NCBI RefSeq assembly: GCF_030445035.2
Contig: NC_080676.1
Span: 9,648,940-9,712,939 of the forward strand
Source of the DNA: Dasypus novemcinctus
Lineage: Eukaryota; Chordata; Mammalia; Cingulata; Dasypodidae
Length of the DNA: 64,000 nucleotides
Direction: 5' to 3'
Positions 22,605 to 34,164 of the stretch are shown in pieces (position 1 is the stretch's first letter; every line of letters starts with the position of its first letter). The translations under genes and the position numbers were made by a program. The notes below the pieces were generated by a model that did not search any database, was not told the origin of the DNA, and was given only the letters and a program-made list of their open reading frames with translations.

Positions 22605-22610
22605 AATAAA
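22605..22610 (+). terminator. PXYLP1: Candidate distal poly(A) signal of PXYLP1
   Basis: A canonical AATAAA within tattaataaatttttgaag, about 1.37 kb after the stop codon and followed by T/GT-rich sequence. The proximal signals at 21986 and 22278 are alternatives. Confidence 0.45.
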
Positions 22611-22630
22611 TTTTTGAAGAATACTGTGCT

Positions 22631-24344
22631 CTTCGACTAATGGTTTGTATCTGTAAGTCACTTTAGTTCTTTTCAAGTGATATTCAAGATTTGTGAAATT
22701 TACCTTCACCGCTTCTTTTATTGCCAAAAATCTTGTGTTATCTCTGTAGTATTTTAAGCCTGAGTTTTTTCCCCCTACCCACTCATAGTATAATATATGT
22801 GAATTAGAATGGCTAAGCCCAGCATGAAGATTTAAAAATGAAAGTGAGTCAGAAGAGTTTTTAAAAATCAAATCAGATGTTGGTACAAGTAAATATTGTG
22901 GAGAAGAGCCAACACTGCAGGGCAGCTATAGGTTGGGCCTCTCAGGCCGCTGGATGTGCACCACATTAAGATACTGTCCTCAATACCAAGTTACAGAGCC
23001 ACTTCATTCAGTAAACCACCAGTCAGCCCTGAGATGGTGAGCATAAGCCTGGGTTTCCGGGCAATGCCAGCGGCTTCGTTCGTGAGTGATAGGGGTATGG
23101 ACATGTTTAGATTTAGCTTTCCTGTTTTTCTGATTAAAATCAATACATGCACACTGGAAAATAAACAATCCTGGAAAACAACTTCAAAAGGGAAGTTCTC
23201 TAATCCCACCTCCGAAGAGAGCCCTGTGAATGATGTGGCAGATACTCTTCCAGAAATTTTCCAGGCAGATGCTAAAATATATATAATTTTAAAATGGGAA
23301 CAGAATCATTTTACCTATATTGTCCTGTGACTTGCTTCCCATAACAATTTATTAACTTTTTTTCCCTTAATAATGTCTTAGAAGTATTTCTCATTAACTT
23401 GCTTCCCTTTATAGTTATGTCTCGAAGATATTTCCATGCTGATAAATCGAGAAATGTCTGGTTTTTTTGTGTGTTTTTTTGGCCACTGCGTAATACTTCC
23501 TGGTATGGATGGGACTTATTTTAAAAATCTTATTAAAAATACATGAAACAAATCCAAGGCACTAAAACAGGACTGCAAGGCTTTTGGGTTACACTGAACA
23601 AAGCAAGACAGGCCGGCAATCGTGTGTGTGGATTTTCTAGCCCAGCTGAGCAGTTGGACCTTTTTCCGTGTAGCTATAGGTATTTATTAATTTGAGTGGA
23701 GTATACTGTCTCTAAATTTACGTATGAACAGAATTGAAAAACTTAATCTAATATTGCTCCAAAGCCTTACTGAGGATCTTTGTAGCCACAGCAGAATTTG
23801 ACTTTCTGAAAGATTTGGGCAATTCCTTTTTCTTGAACTCTTTAAAGACAGATGCAGGAGTGGCAGGGATGTACGTTTCCCTGAATGGTCAGAAAGTCTT
23901 GAACAGATTTAGCAGCCTTGGTGGGTTGGGCATCAAAGCAGAAAACAGCTGAGATTGACTTTGCAGTTCTGGCCTTGAATTCCGGCCCTGAAGCGGTTAA
24001 CCCACGGCCACTGTTCTGGATGTCTGGCTTGTACCCTGTGCCAGGTACCATTCTGAGGGCCTAATCCCAGTGGCTGGCTCAGAAGAGGACTCCTCAGTGG
24101 CTTCTGCCTGAGAGGAACAGCCGATGCAGGCGAGCGGCCGCTCAGGCCCCCCTGGCTTCTGAAGCCCGGCGGCCAGCCGAGCTGCCCTTGGCAAGGAGAA
24201 GGTGGCCATGGGGGCCCAGCAAGGCACCCCAGAGCTGCTGAGCCCTTGGCGGAGGGACGGCCTGGGGCCTGGCTTCTGGAAGGCTCTTGTCAGTAGTCAA
24301 GGATGGCACCTTAGAGGCCCTGCCTCCCTCCAGGGGGTGCACAG
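22631..24344. other. Intergenic, with an old LINE-like fragment
   Basis: About 23120-23530 ('gattaaaatcaatacatgca', 'gcgtaatacttcctggtatg') looks like the antisense 3' end of an old L1. The remainder is unrecognised and holds no gene. Confidence 0.4.
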
Positions 24345-24660
24345 CATTTCTTTGTTAATCTTCACCACCCTTTGAGGCAGGGGCTGTTATTACCCCTAAT
24401 ACCAATGAGGAAACAGGGTCGGGGGAGGTGGGGCCGGGGAGAAGGGACTTTTCCAAGAGGACTTTCAGAGCTCAGTGCCTAACCCAAGCGTGCGTGACAA
24501 CAGAGAACTTTGTGAGAGAGCTTACGGTGTGACATACCGCGGGAAAGGCTGTGCCTAACTGTTCCATTTAGTTCTCACAATAGCCCTATGAGACTACCCT
24601 ACACTGAATAATACAGACGAGCGTTTACGAAAACATCCCAATTTTACAAAGAAGTTGGGA
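24345..24660 (+). repeat. MIR-like fragments
   Basis: 'aatcttcaccaccctttgag' with 'aatgaggaaacaggg' at 24356-24420, and 'tagttctcacaatagcccta' near 24570, follow the MIR core order. Two diverged pieces, probably separate copies. Confidence 0.5.
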
Positions 24661-26650
24661 GGAAAAAATGAAGGGGTTTTCTTCATAACTTGAAAGTCAT
24701 TCTTAACAGGCTGCTATAGGGGAAAACCTTAGAATTTCTTCATGGAAACATAATATGTTACTTATTGGGCTCTAAAAGAACTGAAAATATTTAACTGATC
24801 CTGAAAAAAAATTATTCATAAAGCCAAAAGGTATATAGTGTATCAATGAGTACTAAAACATAGTGGGGTTACAGCACTTATACATTTAAAATGTAAGTGT
24901 TTAGGGAATATTCCAGCTCTGCCTCTGACCAACTGCGGCTTGCTATGTTTATTAAGAAAACAAGTTATATCCTGTGAAAATACTTTTTGCCATGGTGGTA
25001 TAGTATCATGCTCAGCCACTAGGGAGCAGCATAAGTATAATTTTCCTTCTGGGCCTGGCCTTTCCCGCGTAGAAGAGTTTCTGCTGGACACGGACCGACA
25101 GTGCTAAAACTGGGTAAGCCCCAGGCAAATCAGGACGAGTTGTCACCCTAGTGTTCCGTGCTGAGAGATGCCTTTAAGTACTGCTATCACTGCCCCTTCA
25201 CAGAAAAGATGAAGTGTGTTGGCGGAACTGGTCTGAAGTTTCCACAGCTGGCGGGAATGCGGGGAGCTGTGTCCATCTAACTCCAAAAACTGTCTTCTCA
25301 GCCACGTGGGACTGCGTTTGGCTGCATGCAACAGAAACCTGATTACAGTCGCTTAAGCAAGTAAAGCCTTGCATGTTCTCCAAGAACCTGTGGAGAGAGG
25401 CAGTGGCTCCACGGTGTCACTAGGAACCCAGACTGCTGCTGACCGCGCTGGCGGGAATGAAGTGGCTTGGCCAACCTCCCTTGCCAAGGGGTCTAAGGAG
25501 GCGAGTGTTTTGATTGGGCGCGCTGCTGTCCCAAGGTCAGGCTCCGCTTAATAAGCAAGAAGGGGAACTAGCCACATTGTCCAAAGCCACCCCGTTAGAG
25601 CTGGAAGGCGTGGGGGTGCTGTACCACCCAGATCTCAACTGCCCCCCCGCCTTCAGGACTTCTTGCCCCACCTACTGGGAATGTGCAGGTTGGCAGTGCT
25701 CAGCTAGGAGCTGCCGGGACCAGCTCAGCAATAGGTTTGCACGAAGGGAAGGCGACGCAGAACTGAAGAAATGAAAGGACAGAAAAGACACGAGAGAAGT
25801 TAAAGATGGGACCAGGGGGCTCGGCAGCTTCTGGAACTGAGATCCTCCACCCTAGTTTCCACATCGTATTTATTAGAAATTACAAAGCAGTAGTTATCTA
25901 TGTTTACTTTCCAGGCTGCTTGTTATTAAAGCTGCAGCCCCTGCAATACTAGGGGACAGGCCACACAAAGTTCAAATGCCTCCTCACACAAACAATTTTC
26001 GTGCTGACCAGACAGCGTTCCATCTAGTCAAGGCTGGTGTTCCTAAGCCCACAATTCTTACCTGCATTATAGAAATGTTTCAACTTCAAACCAGGTTCCC
26101 ACATTCAAATTCAAGTTATTTTCCCCCAGTGAACCCTTTAGGGGAATGGCGAGAAGAAAACATTTGCCCAAAGACAGTTAGATCCAATGTCTTGTCAGAG
26201 CAGGTATTTAAAAGGCCAGGGAGCAGCTCTGAGGGGCTACTCCAGCTTCAGTGCTCCATCTGAGGGTCAGCTTCTCAGAGCCCAGCTTCTCCCTCTGCCT
26301 CAACCCACCTCCTTTCCTCCAGGCTTGACCCTAGAGCACTCACCAATAAACCTCCATTCACATATGCAGCTCAGAGTCTGCTTTCTGCAAACCCACCTGC
26401 CACGGAAGACAAGCGAAACCCAAGGAGAGAGGTCTCTGCTAGCCAGGGCAGGAAAGCCGGAGCCATTTGTTTGAAAGGAATAATGGATCTATTGATCAAA
26501 AATTTCTCATTCTTCACTGCCTTCGAGATGTTTTCCATTTTATTGTGGGGACTAAGTATGCTTCCATGAAGCAGTGGGAGATATCGGATTCTGGACCATG
26601 TGATGCTCATTTCAGAGGGCTGTTAAGCCAAGACATGCCATTTGTGGGAC
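24661..26650. other. Intergenic, no recognised feature
   Basis: No coding motif, RNA gene or repeat family was recognised in about 2 kb. Confidence 0.45.
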
Positions 26651-26659
26651 ACAAACCAT

Positions 26660-26865
26660 GGGCTGGACACTGACACAGTCTGTATCGCACAGTGTGAGTA
26701 ACCACTTAAAAGAGGCATTTATTACCCCAATTTGCAGGAAAGGAAACTGAGGCTCAAAAGTACACACCTGCCCAGGATCACACAATGAGTGGTAAGTGGC
26801 AGAGACAGGACTGGCATGTGGATCACCTTAGACTACAGAGCTCCCCTGGGGCCTCTACCCCACTG
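26660..26865 (+). repeat. MIR SINE fossil
   Basis: 'taccccaatttgcaggaaag', 'gaaactgaggctcaaaagta' and 'gatcacacaatgagtggtaa' give the MIR core and 3' part in order. Confidence 0.75.
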
Positions 26866-27574
26866 CCTCCACCACCTACCCCTTACGCCTTTACCCCCAC
26901 ATAAGTGAATAAATAAAACTTGAAAGTTGGGCTAGAGCCAAGAGTCTGTTCTCTTCAAGGGCGTGATCTTCTCTTGCACCTCCGGTATGGACATTCAGAT
27001 TTCTAGCTCCTTTCGTTTCTCTTCTCCCATGTTTTCTTTCCCTAACACGGCATTTCCAAGAAAGTAGGATTGTCTTGTAACAGGTTGCCTCAGCCTACGT
27101 TCCCCTGAAGACAGAATCTGAGATACAAGGGTGGGTAGTTTATTTGGGAATGTGGCCTCAGGGAGCAGGAGTGGGAGGAGGGGTGATGGGAGAGCAGGAG
27201 GGAAAGCCTGTTGAGCCGGCTGTCCCTGTGGGTGACTGGCTGCCCATCCCATGGGGCGTCCCCAGAAGCCTTAGGAAACGCGCCTCAGAACCGCTCACCC
27301 GCGAAGCAAGGAGGAACCACGTGTTCGTGAGTTCCTATCCCAGCCATCTCACTTGCCCTTCTGAGTCACACTGGCCCAAGTGCCCAGCGTGTTCTCCTGG
27401 CACTGCCCCCAGAACAGCCCCAGGACAGGAAGAAAGAGATCAAAGCCTGCACAGACCTGGGCACCACAGCAAAGCCTGGGAGAAGACAGGTGGCCAAGAG
27501 GACAGGAGGTGGTGCCCACGGTGTGTTTGATATGCAGAATCATCCTCGTCCTGGGAGTAGGAATTCTAGTAAGA

Positions 27575-27800
27575 GCCAGCCCTCACTGAGCTCTTTCACC
27601 GGCCAGGCTGTACTCTCTGCTTTAGGTGCGTAATCTTCACGGCATCCTCCTGCAACCCTGTGACTTAGAAATTATCATCATTATCCCCACTTTACAGATG
27701 TGGAGTGAAATGAACGGCTTTGCAGCTGGGAAGTGGCAGAACTGGGAGTCAAATCCGCCTGGCTCCTGAGCCCTTGCTTATAATCACTACACTTTCATGT
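27575..27800 (+). repeat. MIR SINE fossil
   Basis: 'actgagctctttcaccggcc', 'ttagaaattatcatcattat', 'ccccactttacagatgtgga' and 'gaactgggagtcaaatccg' follow the MIR consensus over nearly its full length. Confidence 0.78.
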
Positions 27801-27889
27801 TGAACATTTTTCACAGTGTCTCAGAGTGTGATGGCTTGGATATGAAAAGTACAAAATATTTCGGTCTCTATATAGCGTATACATTTATG

Positions 27890-28100
27890 GCAGAGCAAGT
27901 CACATCACGTCCCTCTGTGCTGGAAAAGTGACCGTGGCCCTCCAGTGCCTTCTAGATAAAGCCCAAGCTCCCTGGCTGCCCCGCGAGGGCCTTCGTGGTC
28001 TGGCTCCCGCTTTCCTCTCCAGCTTTATTCCTTGGAACAAGTGCAAGGTTGAAGGATCCGCACGTGCTTCCAGTTGTCGACTGTTCCTTGGCATGCCTGA
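27890..28100 (+). repeat. L2 LINE fragment
   Basis: 'cctccagtgccttctagata', 'aagcccaagctccctggctg', then 'gccttcgtggtctggctccc' and 'ctctccagctttattcc' follow the L2 3' region. Confidence 0.7.
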
Positions 28101-28544
28101 GAAAGAGAAAAGGCGGTTTTGGGGCCACACCACGTGGGATGTCAGGTTGGCAGGGTCTCTGAGGGGGCAGTCCTGTCCAGAGCCACCAGCAAAGCTTCCT
28201 CAGAGCTTAGCATCTCCCACCCGTCATCCTTCCCCCACTCTCATTTCCCCACTGTGGTCTGGAATGTGATATTCCAGAAAGGAGAAGAGCTTTGGAACCA
28301 TACAGAGTTCAAACTGGGATTCTGAACCACTTCTTTGCTGTGGGGCCTTGGACCTTCAACTCCTTTGTAAACCAGGGATGACGCCTTACATAAGAGAGTG
28401 TTCAGAAGCTGCAGGCACATGGGGCATCTCTAAATGTCATGCTTGCCCCCTGTTTCTATTTATTATTATTACTCTCAGTCACTAAAAAACAGCTGGATCC
28501 AGAATAAGCCCCTGCCCACTTTTTTGTTATTTTGTTTTTAAGCA
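28101..28544. other. Intergenic, no recognised feature
   Basis: No gene or repeat recognised. Confidence 0.45.
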
Positions 28545-28772
28545 GGTTTTCTTTGTTTGTTTGTTCTTGAGGTACCAGGGCAGGGGATTGAGCCTGGGAC
28601 CTCTTCGTATGTGGGAAGCCGGTGCTCAACCACTGAGCCACATCGGCTCCCCTGAGTTGGTTTTTTCATTTCTTTGCTTGTTGTTTGTTTTTTGCTTTTT
28701 AAGAGGCTCCAGTGAACGAAGCTTCTTCCGGGTGGGGAGCAGTGCTCAACCACGTGAGCCACATCCATTCCC
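28545..28772 (-). mobile_element. Two monomeric DAS-I-type SINEs in tandem, antisense
   Basis: Two reversed tRNA-Ala-like heads end at 28652 ('ccgatgtggctcagtggttg' on the minus strand) and at 28772 ('gggaatggatgtggctcacg'). Each is preceded on the + strand by a T-rich tail with gtttgtttgtt or ttgtttgtttttt. The second has a worn B box. Confidence 0.72.
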
Positions 28773-28880
28773 TTGGAGCAGTATTACTGAGATATATTCA
28801 TATACCATACCTTCCATCCAAAGGGTACAATCAGTGGCTTTTAGTATAACCACAGTGCTGTGCATTCATCACCCTGCCCA
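28773..28880 (-). mobile_element. Old L1 3' UTR fragment, antisense
   Basis: 'attactgagatatattcata', 'taccatccaaagggtacaat'-like and 'cacagtgctgtgcattcatc' blocks are the antisense of a common old L1 3' UTR stretch. Confidence 0.5.
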
Positions 28881-29640
28881 CTTTTTTAAGTTAAGAAGCA
28901 CACGTGGAAGCATCTCTAGACATGATGGAGGTCCATGCATTTCTCTTTTGGGGAGAAAAGACTTCAAATGTACTGATCTCACTTTTGCAGCCAACACCCT
29001 ATTCGATACCTTATATAAAGATCTCAATTATTCCCCACGGGAACTTAAGCTCATTGCTTGTCCTTTCCTTATGTGTCTTTCATTATCTTTGTGTCTAACC
29101 CTTCCTGCTTTAGTGAGGGCTGTTCCTCTGAGAAGAATGCACTGACTGTAGAGTTCAGTAAAGGAATGGGAGGTTGGAGGCTTTAAGCCACTGGTTTGGC
29201 TCTTCCTTGGCCCCTAGAGAAGCTGAAGGAGAGGCAGCCCAGGACATGACACGCACCTTGGCCAAAGAGAGGTCCTGCCCTTGGTGCCCCAGTTTCAGAC
29301 AGCTGCTCCCCTTCGTACAAGTGAGGCGGTCCTCTCTCTGCCCCCCATCACTGCCAGGTGCTTGGGCTGATATGCCTCTGGAAACAATGCCCAAAGAGGG
29401 CAAGTCCTTCTGGTGGGCCACTCGCTGGCTGGTTTCCTCCCCCCTCTCACCCTCTGGTGGCAACTGCCCTTGTTCTGCAGCCTCTTCTTCTTTCCCTGGC
29501 CACAGCACCAGGCTTTCCAGCAACTGAAGCTCCCACCCGTGGCCCAGGAGAAGCCAGCTCTTCTCTCCACCTGCAAACATGGCCTTTAAGCTGTAGCAAG
29601 TAGAGACACTGTGTCTAGATGGGCTCAGCCTGCCTGCCCT
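28881..29640. other. Intergenic, no recognised feature
   Basis: Open frames up to 141 codons overlap on both strands at 29155-29580 without recognisable motifs. No gene is called. Confidence 0.4.
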
Positions 29641-29915
29641 TTTGTCCCACTGATGAACAGCTGTCTAGCATTTTCAACAACTGGCTCCCTAGTTGATAGA
29701 CTGGACATTAAACTGACCTGACTGACAGACCCTGCTGGACCACTGTCTAACTGGAAAATTAATCCTGAGTAACTGGCTGGCTGGTTGGCCGATTAAGTTT
29801 GATTAACCTACTAGCTTTGATTGACCTACTAGCTTGCTAACCAATAGACTAACCCCAAATAACTAAACTGACTGGCTGACATTCCAACTAACCAGCTGAG
29901 TGACTGACTCCTCAT
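29641..29915 (+). repeat. Cryptic simple repeat built from ACTG/GGCT/CTAA words
   Basis: The stretch is dominated by variants of ctgactgactgg, e.g. 'aactgacctgactgacagac', 'gtaactggctggctggttgg', 'actaaactgactggctgaca' and 'gctgagtgactgactcctc'. There are also repeated 'gattaacctactagctt' and 'gattgacctactagctt' units at about 29801-29834. This is an eroded tetranucleotide array with secondary duplications. Confidence 0.65.
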
Positions 29916-31080
29916 CCGAGGAGGGTCTCTAAGGCCTGACAGCCCAGCCCCCTAACAAGAGTAACAGATGGGTGGGAGGGGAGGCTGCCCGTCCCTCATG
30001 CCCTGACTCCTCTAGGGGCTCAGGGCCCGACTCTTCTCCCCCCTGGAGCCCACTGGCAGGCTGCAGAAAGGACAACCAGTGAACTGACCTTCTGATCCAC
30101 CTCTAGTGGGGTTCTGAACAGGGCCCCACAGATGGTTTCAACCTTGTTTTCAAAATTATGTTATGTGTTTATCTGGGTAGAGGGTTCCCAGCTTTCACTG
30201 GATTCCCAAGAGTCCAACACACGCAAAATACTCTGGGAACACCCTTAGCAAGGCCAGTACCTGAATTCAAGCCCCACGTCTCTCTCCCTACCTTCAGGCC
30301 AGGGTGGCAGGAAGGTGATTATGAAGAGGGTCAGAGAGTGATAGTGGAGAGGGAGGCATTAGGGAGGAAAGATAGGGGCTGAGCTAAGGGCACAGTTTCC
30401 AGAAAGAGGCTCAAGGAAATCAACCTGCCTCCTTCTTGCCTGGAGGCCACACTTAGCCCGAGACGGCAGGGCATCGGGGACTCTGGGTAGAAGCTCTTTG
30501 AGATGAGATGAAGGATGCACTGGTCAGAGCCTTTGCTGTTTGGGGCAGGGAGTGTGTGGGACTATGTGATCATAAATAGCTATTCTATGTGGCTGTGTAT
30601 TTACACACCCGCGTGTTCACGAGGGTAGGTATAACAAATGTGCGCGGGCATGAATGGCTTTTGGGTCAGGGTCTGGGAACGTGGTTTCGTGAGTGCCTCA
30701 CAAAAGTGGACCCTTCGAGTGTTTTTCAAACTGAGGCAGATTAGGAGTAAGAGTGTCACCAGGTGAGTATCTGCAAGCAAGTGTGCCGCCCACACCAGAC
30801 ACCTGACCATCGTCCCCTCCTCCCGCTCCCTGAGCCCTCATCGTCGGCTCAATCCGCAATGCCACTCCCAACATCTGCTCCCATCACCTTTCCGGGACTA
30901 CTGCCAGGTCCCCAATGCCCTCCCAGCGTGACTCCTCCTAGCCGCAGACACAATGACCTTCATAAAATAAGGATGGCCACTGCTCCAAGCACATCCATAA
31001 AAATGAAGTCAGGAACACCGGGGGCCTCGCCCGAGCCCAACAACAGCCCGTTTCCTCTGACTCAAGGGCCCGTTCAAGGT
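29916..31080. other. Intergenic, upstream of the CpG island
   Basis: No recognised repeat or gene. A 212-codon frame at 30763-31401 runs into the island, is Pro/Arg-rich, and has no known motif. Confidence 0.45.
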
Positions 31081-31409
31081 CGTGGTCCTGCCTTGAGGAC
31101 TCCGGGCACCCGGCCCTCTCCCCCGCCGCAGGGCCGGCCGGATGCCCTGTCCCCCCAGCCCTACTGCGCCCCGCTACGCCGCGTCTCGGAGAGCACCACG
31201 GGCTGCCGTATTTGCCAGAGCGCGAGCGAACCTCAGCCCGGCCGTCACCCGGGACTCCGCCCTAGCGAGCGCGCAAGCCAAGCAGCCGCAGCTCCGAGGC
31301 GGGCCACGCACGGGTGCCCACGTCTCCTCCCCGCGCAGCCGAGGAATGGAAACCGAGCCGGCGGGCCTAGAAACCGAATCGGACGTGCGCAAAGACAGTA
31401 AGAACTACG

Positions 31410-31421
31410 GCCCCCTCGCGG
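31410..31421 (-). promoter_or_regulatory. CTCF-like core motif
   Basis: gccccctcgcgg matches the reverse CTCF core GCCMYCTRSTGG at 10 of 12 positions. It sits directly beside the ZNF143-like site. A motif match only. Confidence 0.35.
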
Positions 31422-31422
31422 G

Positions 31423-31441
31423 ACTCCATTTCCCAGAAAGC
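31423..31441 (+). promoter_or_regulatory. ZNF143/THAP11-type site (SBS-like)
   Basis: actccatttcccagaaagc matches the ACTACAATTCCCAGAATGC consensus at 16 of 19 positions, with the TTCCCAGAA core intact. Such sites are typical of CpG-island promoters close to the start of transcription. Confidence 0.6.
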
Positions 31442-31504
31442 TCCGCGGGGCGGATCTGCACTTTTTATTCCCCCGAAAGCGGGAAAGTGGGGACAATGCT
31501 GACA

Positions 31505-31510
31505 GGTGAG
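31505..31510 (+). other. Candidate 5' splice site of an untranslated first exon
   Basis: gacag|gtgagg is a near-consensus donor 64 bp downstream of the ZNF143-like site, the expected arrangement for a short first exon. The exon limits and transcript are inferred. Confidence 0.4.
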
Positions 31511-31911
31511 GCGATTTCTGAGGGGTAAGAAGGGTACGGGGTGTCGGGCGGCCCACCTCCAGGGGTCCTTCGTGAGTCGGAGGATCCGGGTCTAGGAAGG
31601 GAGGGCGGCCTGTTCGCTCTGGCCGCGGACCACCAGGCCCGCCTCGGGCCGCGGCGGTCCCGGCTCTTTGGTCCTCTCCGCCTGCCCGGGCGGCTCCCGG
31701 CTGCCCCTGATCCCCAGCCCCGCGCTGCCTGCCTTCTCCTGGGAAGAAGCGAAGACATTGGCGTCAAAGGAAGGCCTGCCACACACGGCTCCACGTGTGG
31801 GCCCCACCGCCCTCCTGACACTTCCAGGGGTGGCTGCAGGAAGGGAAATTGTGGGTAGTGGGGGAAGATGTGGACCGCGATTCTCCGCGGCCACCTTGAG
31901 TACCTGTCCTT

Positions 31912-32165
31912 TTTTTTTTTACATTAAAAAATATAAGAGGTTCCCATATACCCTACACGCCCCCCCTCCCCCCCCCCCCCCCACTCCTCCCACATCAACA
32001 ACCTCTTTCATGGCATTTGGTGAACACATTTTGGAGCACTGTTAACACCGCATGGATAATAGTTTACGTTGTTGTTTACGCTGTCCCCCAGTCCATTCGG
32101 TGGGTTATGGCAGGATATATAATGTCCAGCATCTGTCCCTGCAATATGCATAAAGCATGTCCACT
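31912..32165 (-). mobile_element. A-tailed xenarthran repeat 3' end, antisense
   Basis: The T-rich start, 'ataagaggttcccatatacc', a C-rich run (31957-31982), 'cacatcaacaacctctttca' and 'ccattcggtgggttatggca' are the reverse of the 6008-6470 copy. 5'-truncated. Confidence 0.6.
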
Positions 32166-32559
32166 TCATACTAGGATACTACGTATGTCTTGAGAAAAAG
32201 TATTTCTTTATTTGTTGGAGTTGCTGGACAAACTAGACCTTTTCCCCCCAAACATTGCATTTGCATGAAGGACTGACAAAGAATGCTTATTTGAACTTGG
32301 GTACTAGGCAAACCTTTTCCCAAAAATGAATAAAATGAACTTGTTGCTTCAAGGAAAACATTTGTTCTGATGATAAAATTAGGACTTTCAAGCAAAAAAT
32401 TGGAATTTTTGAAAAACTGTTTGGCACCATGAGCAAGACAAAGTCCCAGCACTTGAAAGATTTTTTTTGATAAGCTAGGTGGTCATAATGACAGGTATGA
32501 TTTCTTTATATTGAAGAATGAAATGTGTCAACATTTGGAAGATTGCATAATTCAGTACA
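32166..32559. other. Intergenic, no recognised feature
   Basis: AT-rich sequence with no gene or family recognised. Confidence 0.45.
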
Positions 32560-33005
32560 TTCGATATCTATTATTGCATGACAAATTACCCCAAAACGTA
32601 AGTGGCTTAAAATAACAAACCTTTATTTTCTCAGAATTTCTGTGTGTCAAGAATTTGGAAGCAGCTTATCCAGGTGGTCTGCTTACAGTCTATGTCTGCT
32701 GGGGCTGCAGTCCCCTGAAGGCTCCACTGGAACCGGAGGCTCTGCTTCCAAGGTGGCTCACAAACATGATTGTTGGCCTCTGTCACTCACCACATGCACC
32801 TCTTCATAGGTCTTTAATTGAATAGTCTCACAGTGTGACATCTGGCTGCTCCAGAGCAAGCAATCTAAGAAAGCCTCAATAGAAGCCTCAATGTCTCTCA
32901 CAACCTGTCCTCATAAGTCACGCTCTGTAATTTCCACCACATTCTTTTCATTAGTGCAATTCCCTATTACAGTCCACATTCAAGAAGAGGATAATTAACT
33001 TCCAT
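32560..33005 (-). repeat. MaLR-type LTR fossil (MLT1-like), antisense
   Basis: 'attgcatgacaaattacccc', 'aaaacgtaagtggcttaaaa', 'ctctgcttccaaggtggctc' and 'aatgtctctcacaacctgtc' follow the antisense order of an MLT1-class LTR. It is an old, solitary, non-coding copy. The ends are approximate. Confidence 0.5.
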
Positions 33006-33507
33006 GTCTTAAAAGGAGTAATACCAAAGACTATGTGAACACATTTTAATACCACTATACTCAGTGAACCAATATTTTCCAAATGACCAATGCATGATGT
33101 TACAAAACCATGATGCCTGGTAAAAACTCTATTTAAATTGCAAGATAAACCAGTGGATTTTTAATGTAATAGTACAAAAAGTTTCATTGAATGATTCCAC
33201 ATTGCTACCAGTCTTTAAGAAGCTATCAACACCAGTGTTCACGACAGCATTACTCAAAATAGCTAAAACATGGAAGCAACCCAAATGTCCACCAGAAGAT
33301 GAATGGATTGAAAAATGTATATACATGTACTAGAATATTATTGAGCCTTAAAAAGGAAAGAAGTTCTGATAAATGCTACTGTATAGATGAACCTTGAAGA
33401 CATCATGCTGAGGGAAATAAGTCATGCAAAGGGGCGATATGGTATGATTCCACTTATATGAAGTAGCTAGAATACGCAAATTCATAGAGACAGAAAGTAG
33501 AGTACAG

Positions 33508-33933
33508 GGAAGCGGACTTGGCCCAATGGATAAGGTGTCCATCTACGACATGGGAGGTCCACGGTTAAAACCCCGGGCCTCCTTGACCCGTGTGGAGCTG
33601 GCCCATGCGCAGTGCTGATGCGCGCAAGGAGTGCCGCGCCATGCAGGGGTGTCCCCCGTGTAGGGGAGCCCCACGCACAAGGAGTGCGCCCCGTAAGGAG
33701 AGCTGCCCAGCAGGAAAGAAAGTGCAGCCTGCCCAGGAATGGTGCCACACGCACAGAGCACTGACACAACAAGATGACGCAACAAAAATAAACACAGATT
33801 CCCTTGCCTCTGACAACAACAGAAGCTGACAAAGAAGAACACGCAGGAAATAGACACAGAGAAGAGACAGCTGGGGTGGGGCGGGGGGAAGGGGAGAGAA
33901 ATAAATAAAATAAATAAATCTTAAAAAAAAAAA
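33508..33933 (+). mobile_element. DAS-III-type SINE
   Basis: Full-length: ggaagcggacttggcccaat head, B box-like 'ggttaaaaccccgggcc', GC body, 'gacacaacaagatgacgcaa', and an aaataaataaaataaat tail. The 15-bp duplication gaaagtagagtacag/gaaggtagagtacag lies at 33493-33507 and 33934-33948. Confidence 0.94.
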
Positions 33934-34164
33934 GAAGGTAGAGTACAGGTTACCAGGGTAGGGTGGGGGGAGGAAGAATGGGGGAGATAATGCATAATGA
34001 GTATAGGGTTTCTGCCTGGGTTGATGGGAAACTTCTCTTGGTGAGGAGGGTAGCACAACATTTAAAATGTGACTAATTCCACTAAATGATATGCTTGGGA
34101 GAGGTTGCGATGGGAGAGTTTAAGTTGTATATATTATTCTACAATTTAAATAATTGGAATATAG

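Larger units (their letters stand above)
21237..22630 (+). other. PXYLP1: Probable PXYLP1 3' UTR
   Basis: Sequence downstream of the stop with no splice or coding signal. AATAAA hexamers lie at 21647-21652 (inside a MER20 copy), 21986-21991, 22278-22283 and 22605-22610. The last is followed by a T/GT-rich stretch (tttttgaagaa, tggtttgtatctg), which makes a polyadenylation site near 22.63 kb the most plausible main end. The 3' limit is an inference, since no transcript evidence is available. Confidence 0.5.
31085..31860. promoter_or_regulatory. CpG island, probable promoter of the next gene (ZBTB38 candidate)
   Basis: CG dinucleotides are dense throughout (e.g. 'gccccgctacgccgcgtctc', 'gagcgcgagcgaacctcagc', 'tagcgagcgcgcaagccaag'), unlike the CpG-poor flanks. 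The island contains a ZNF143-like site, a CTCF-like core, and a consensus splice donor at 31505/31506. Inference: ZBTB38 follows PXYLP1 in mammals in the same orientation and has untranslated 5' exons, so this may be its first exon. No ZBTB38 coding sequence is in the window. Confidence 0.7.

Noticed and set aside
23842-24342. Minus-strand frames near 24 kb as a possible small gene
   Set aside because: No conserved motif, no splice context, and flanked by MIR-like sequence.
30763-31401. 212-codon + strand frame next to the CpG island
   Set aside because: Pro/Arg-rich composition explained by GC content. No conserved motif and no counterpart I recognise.
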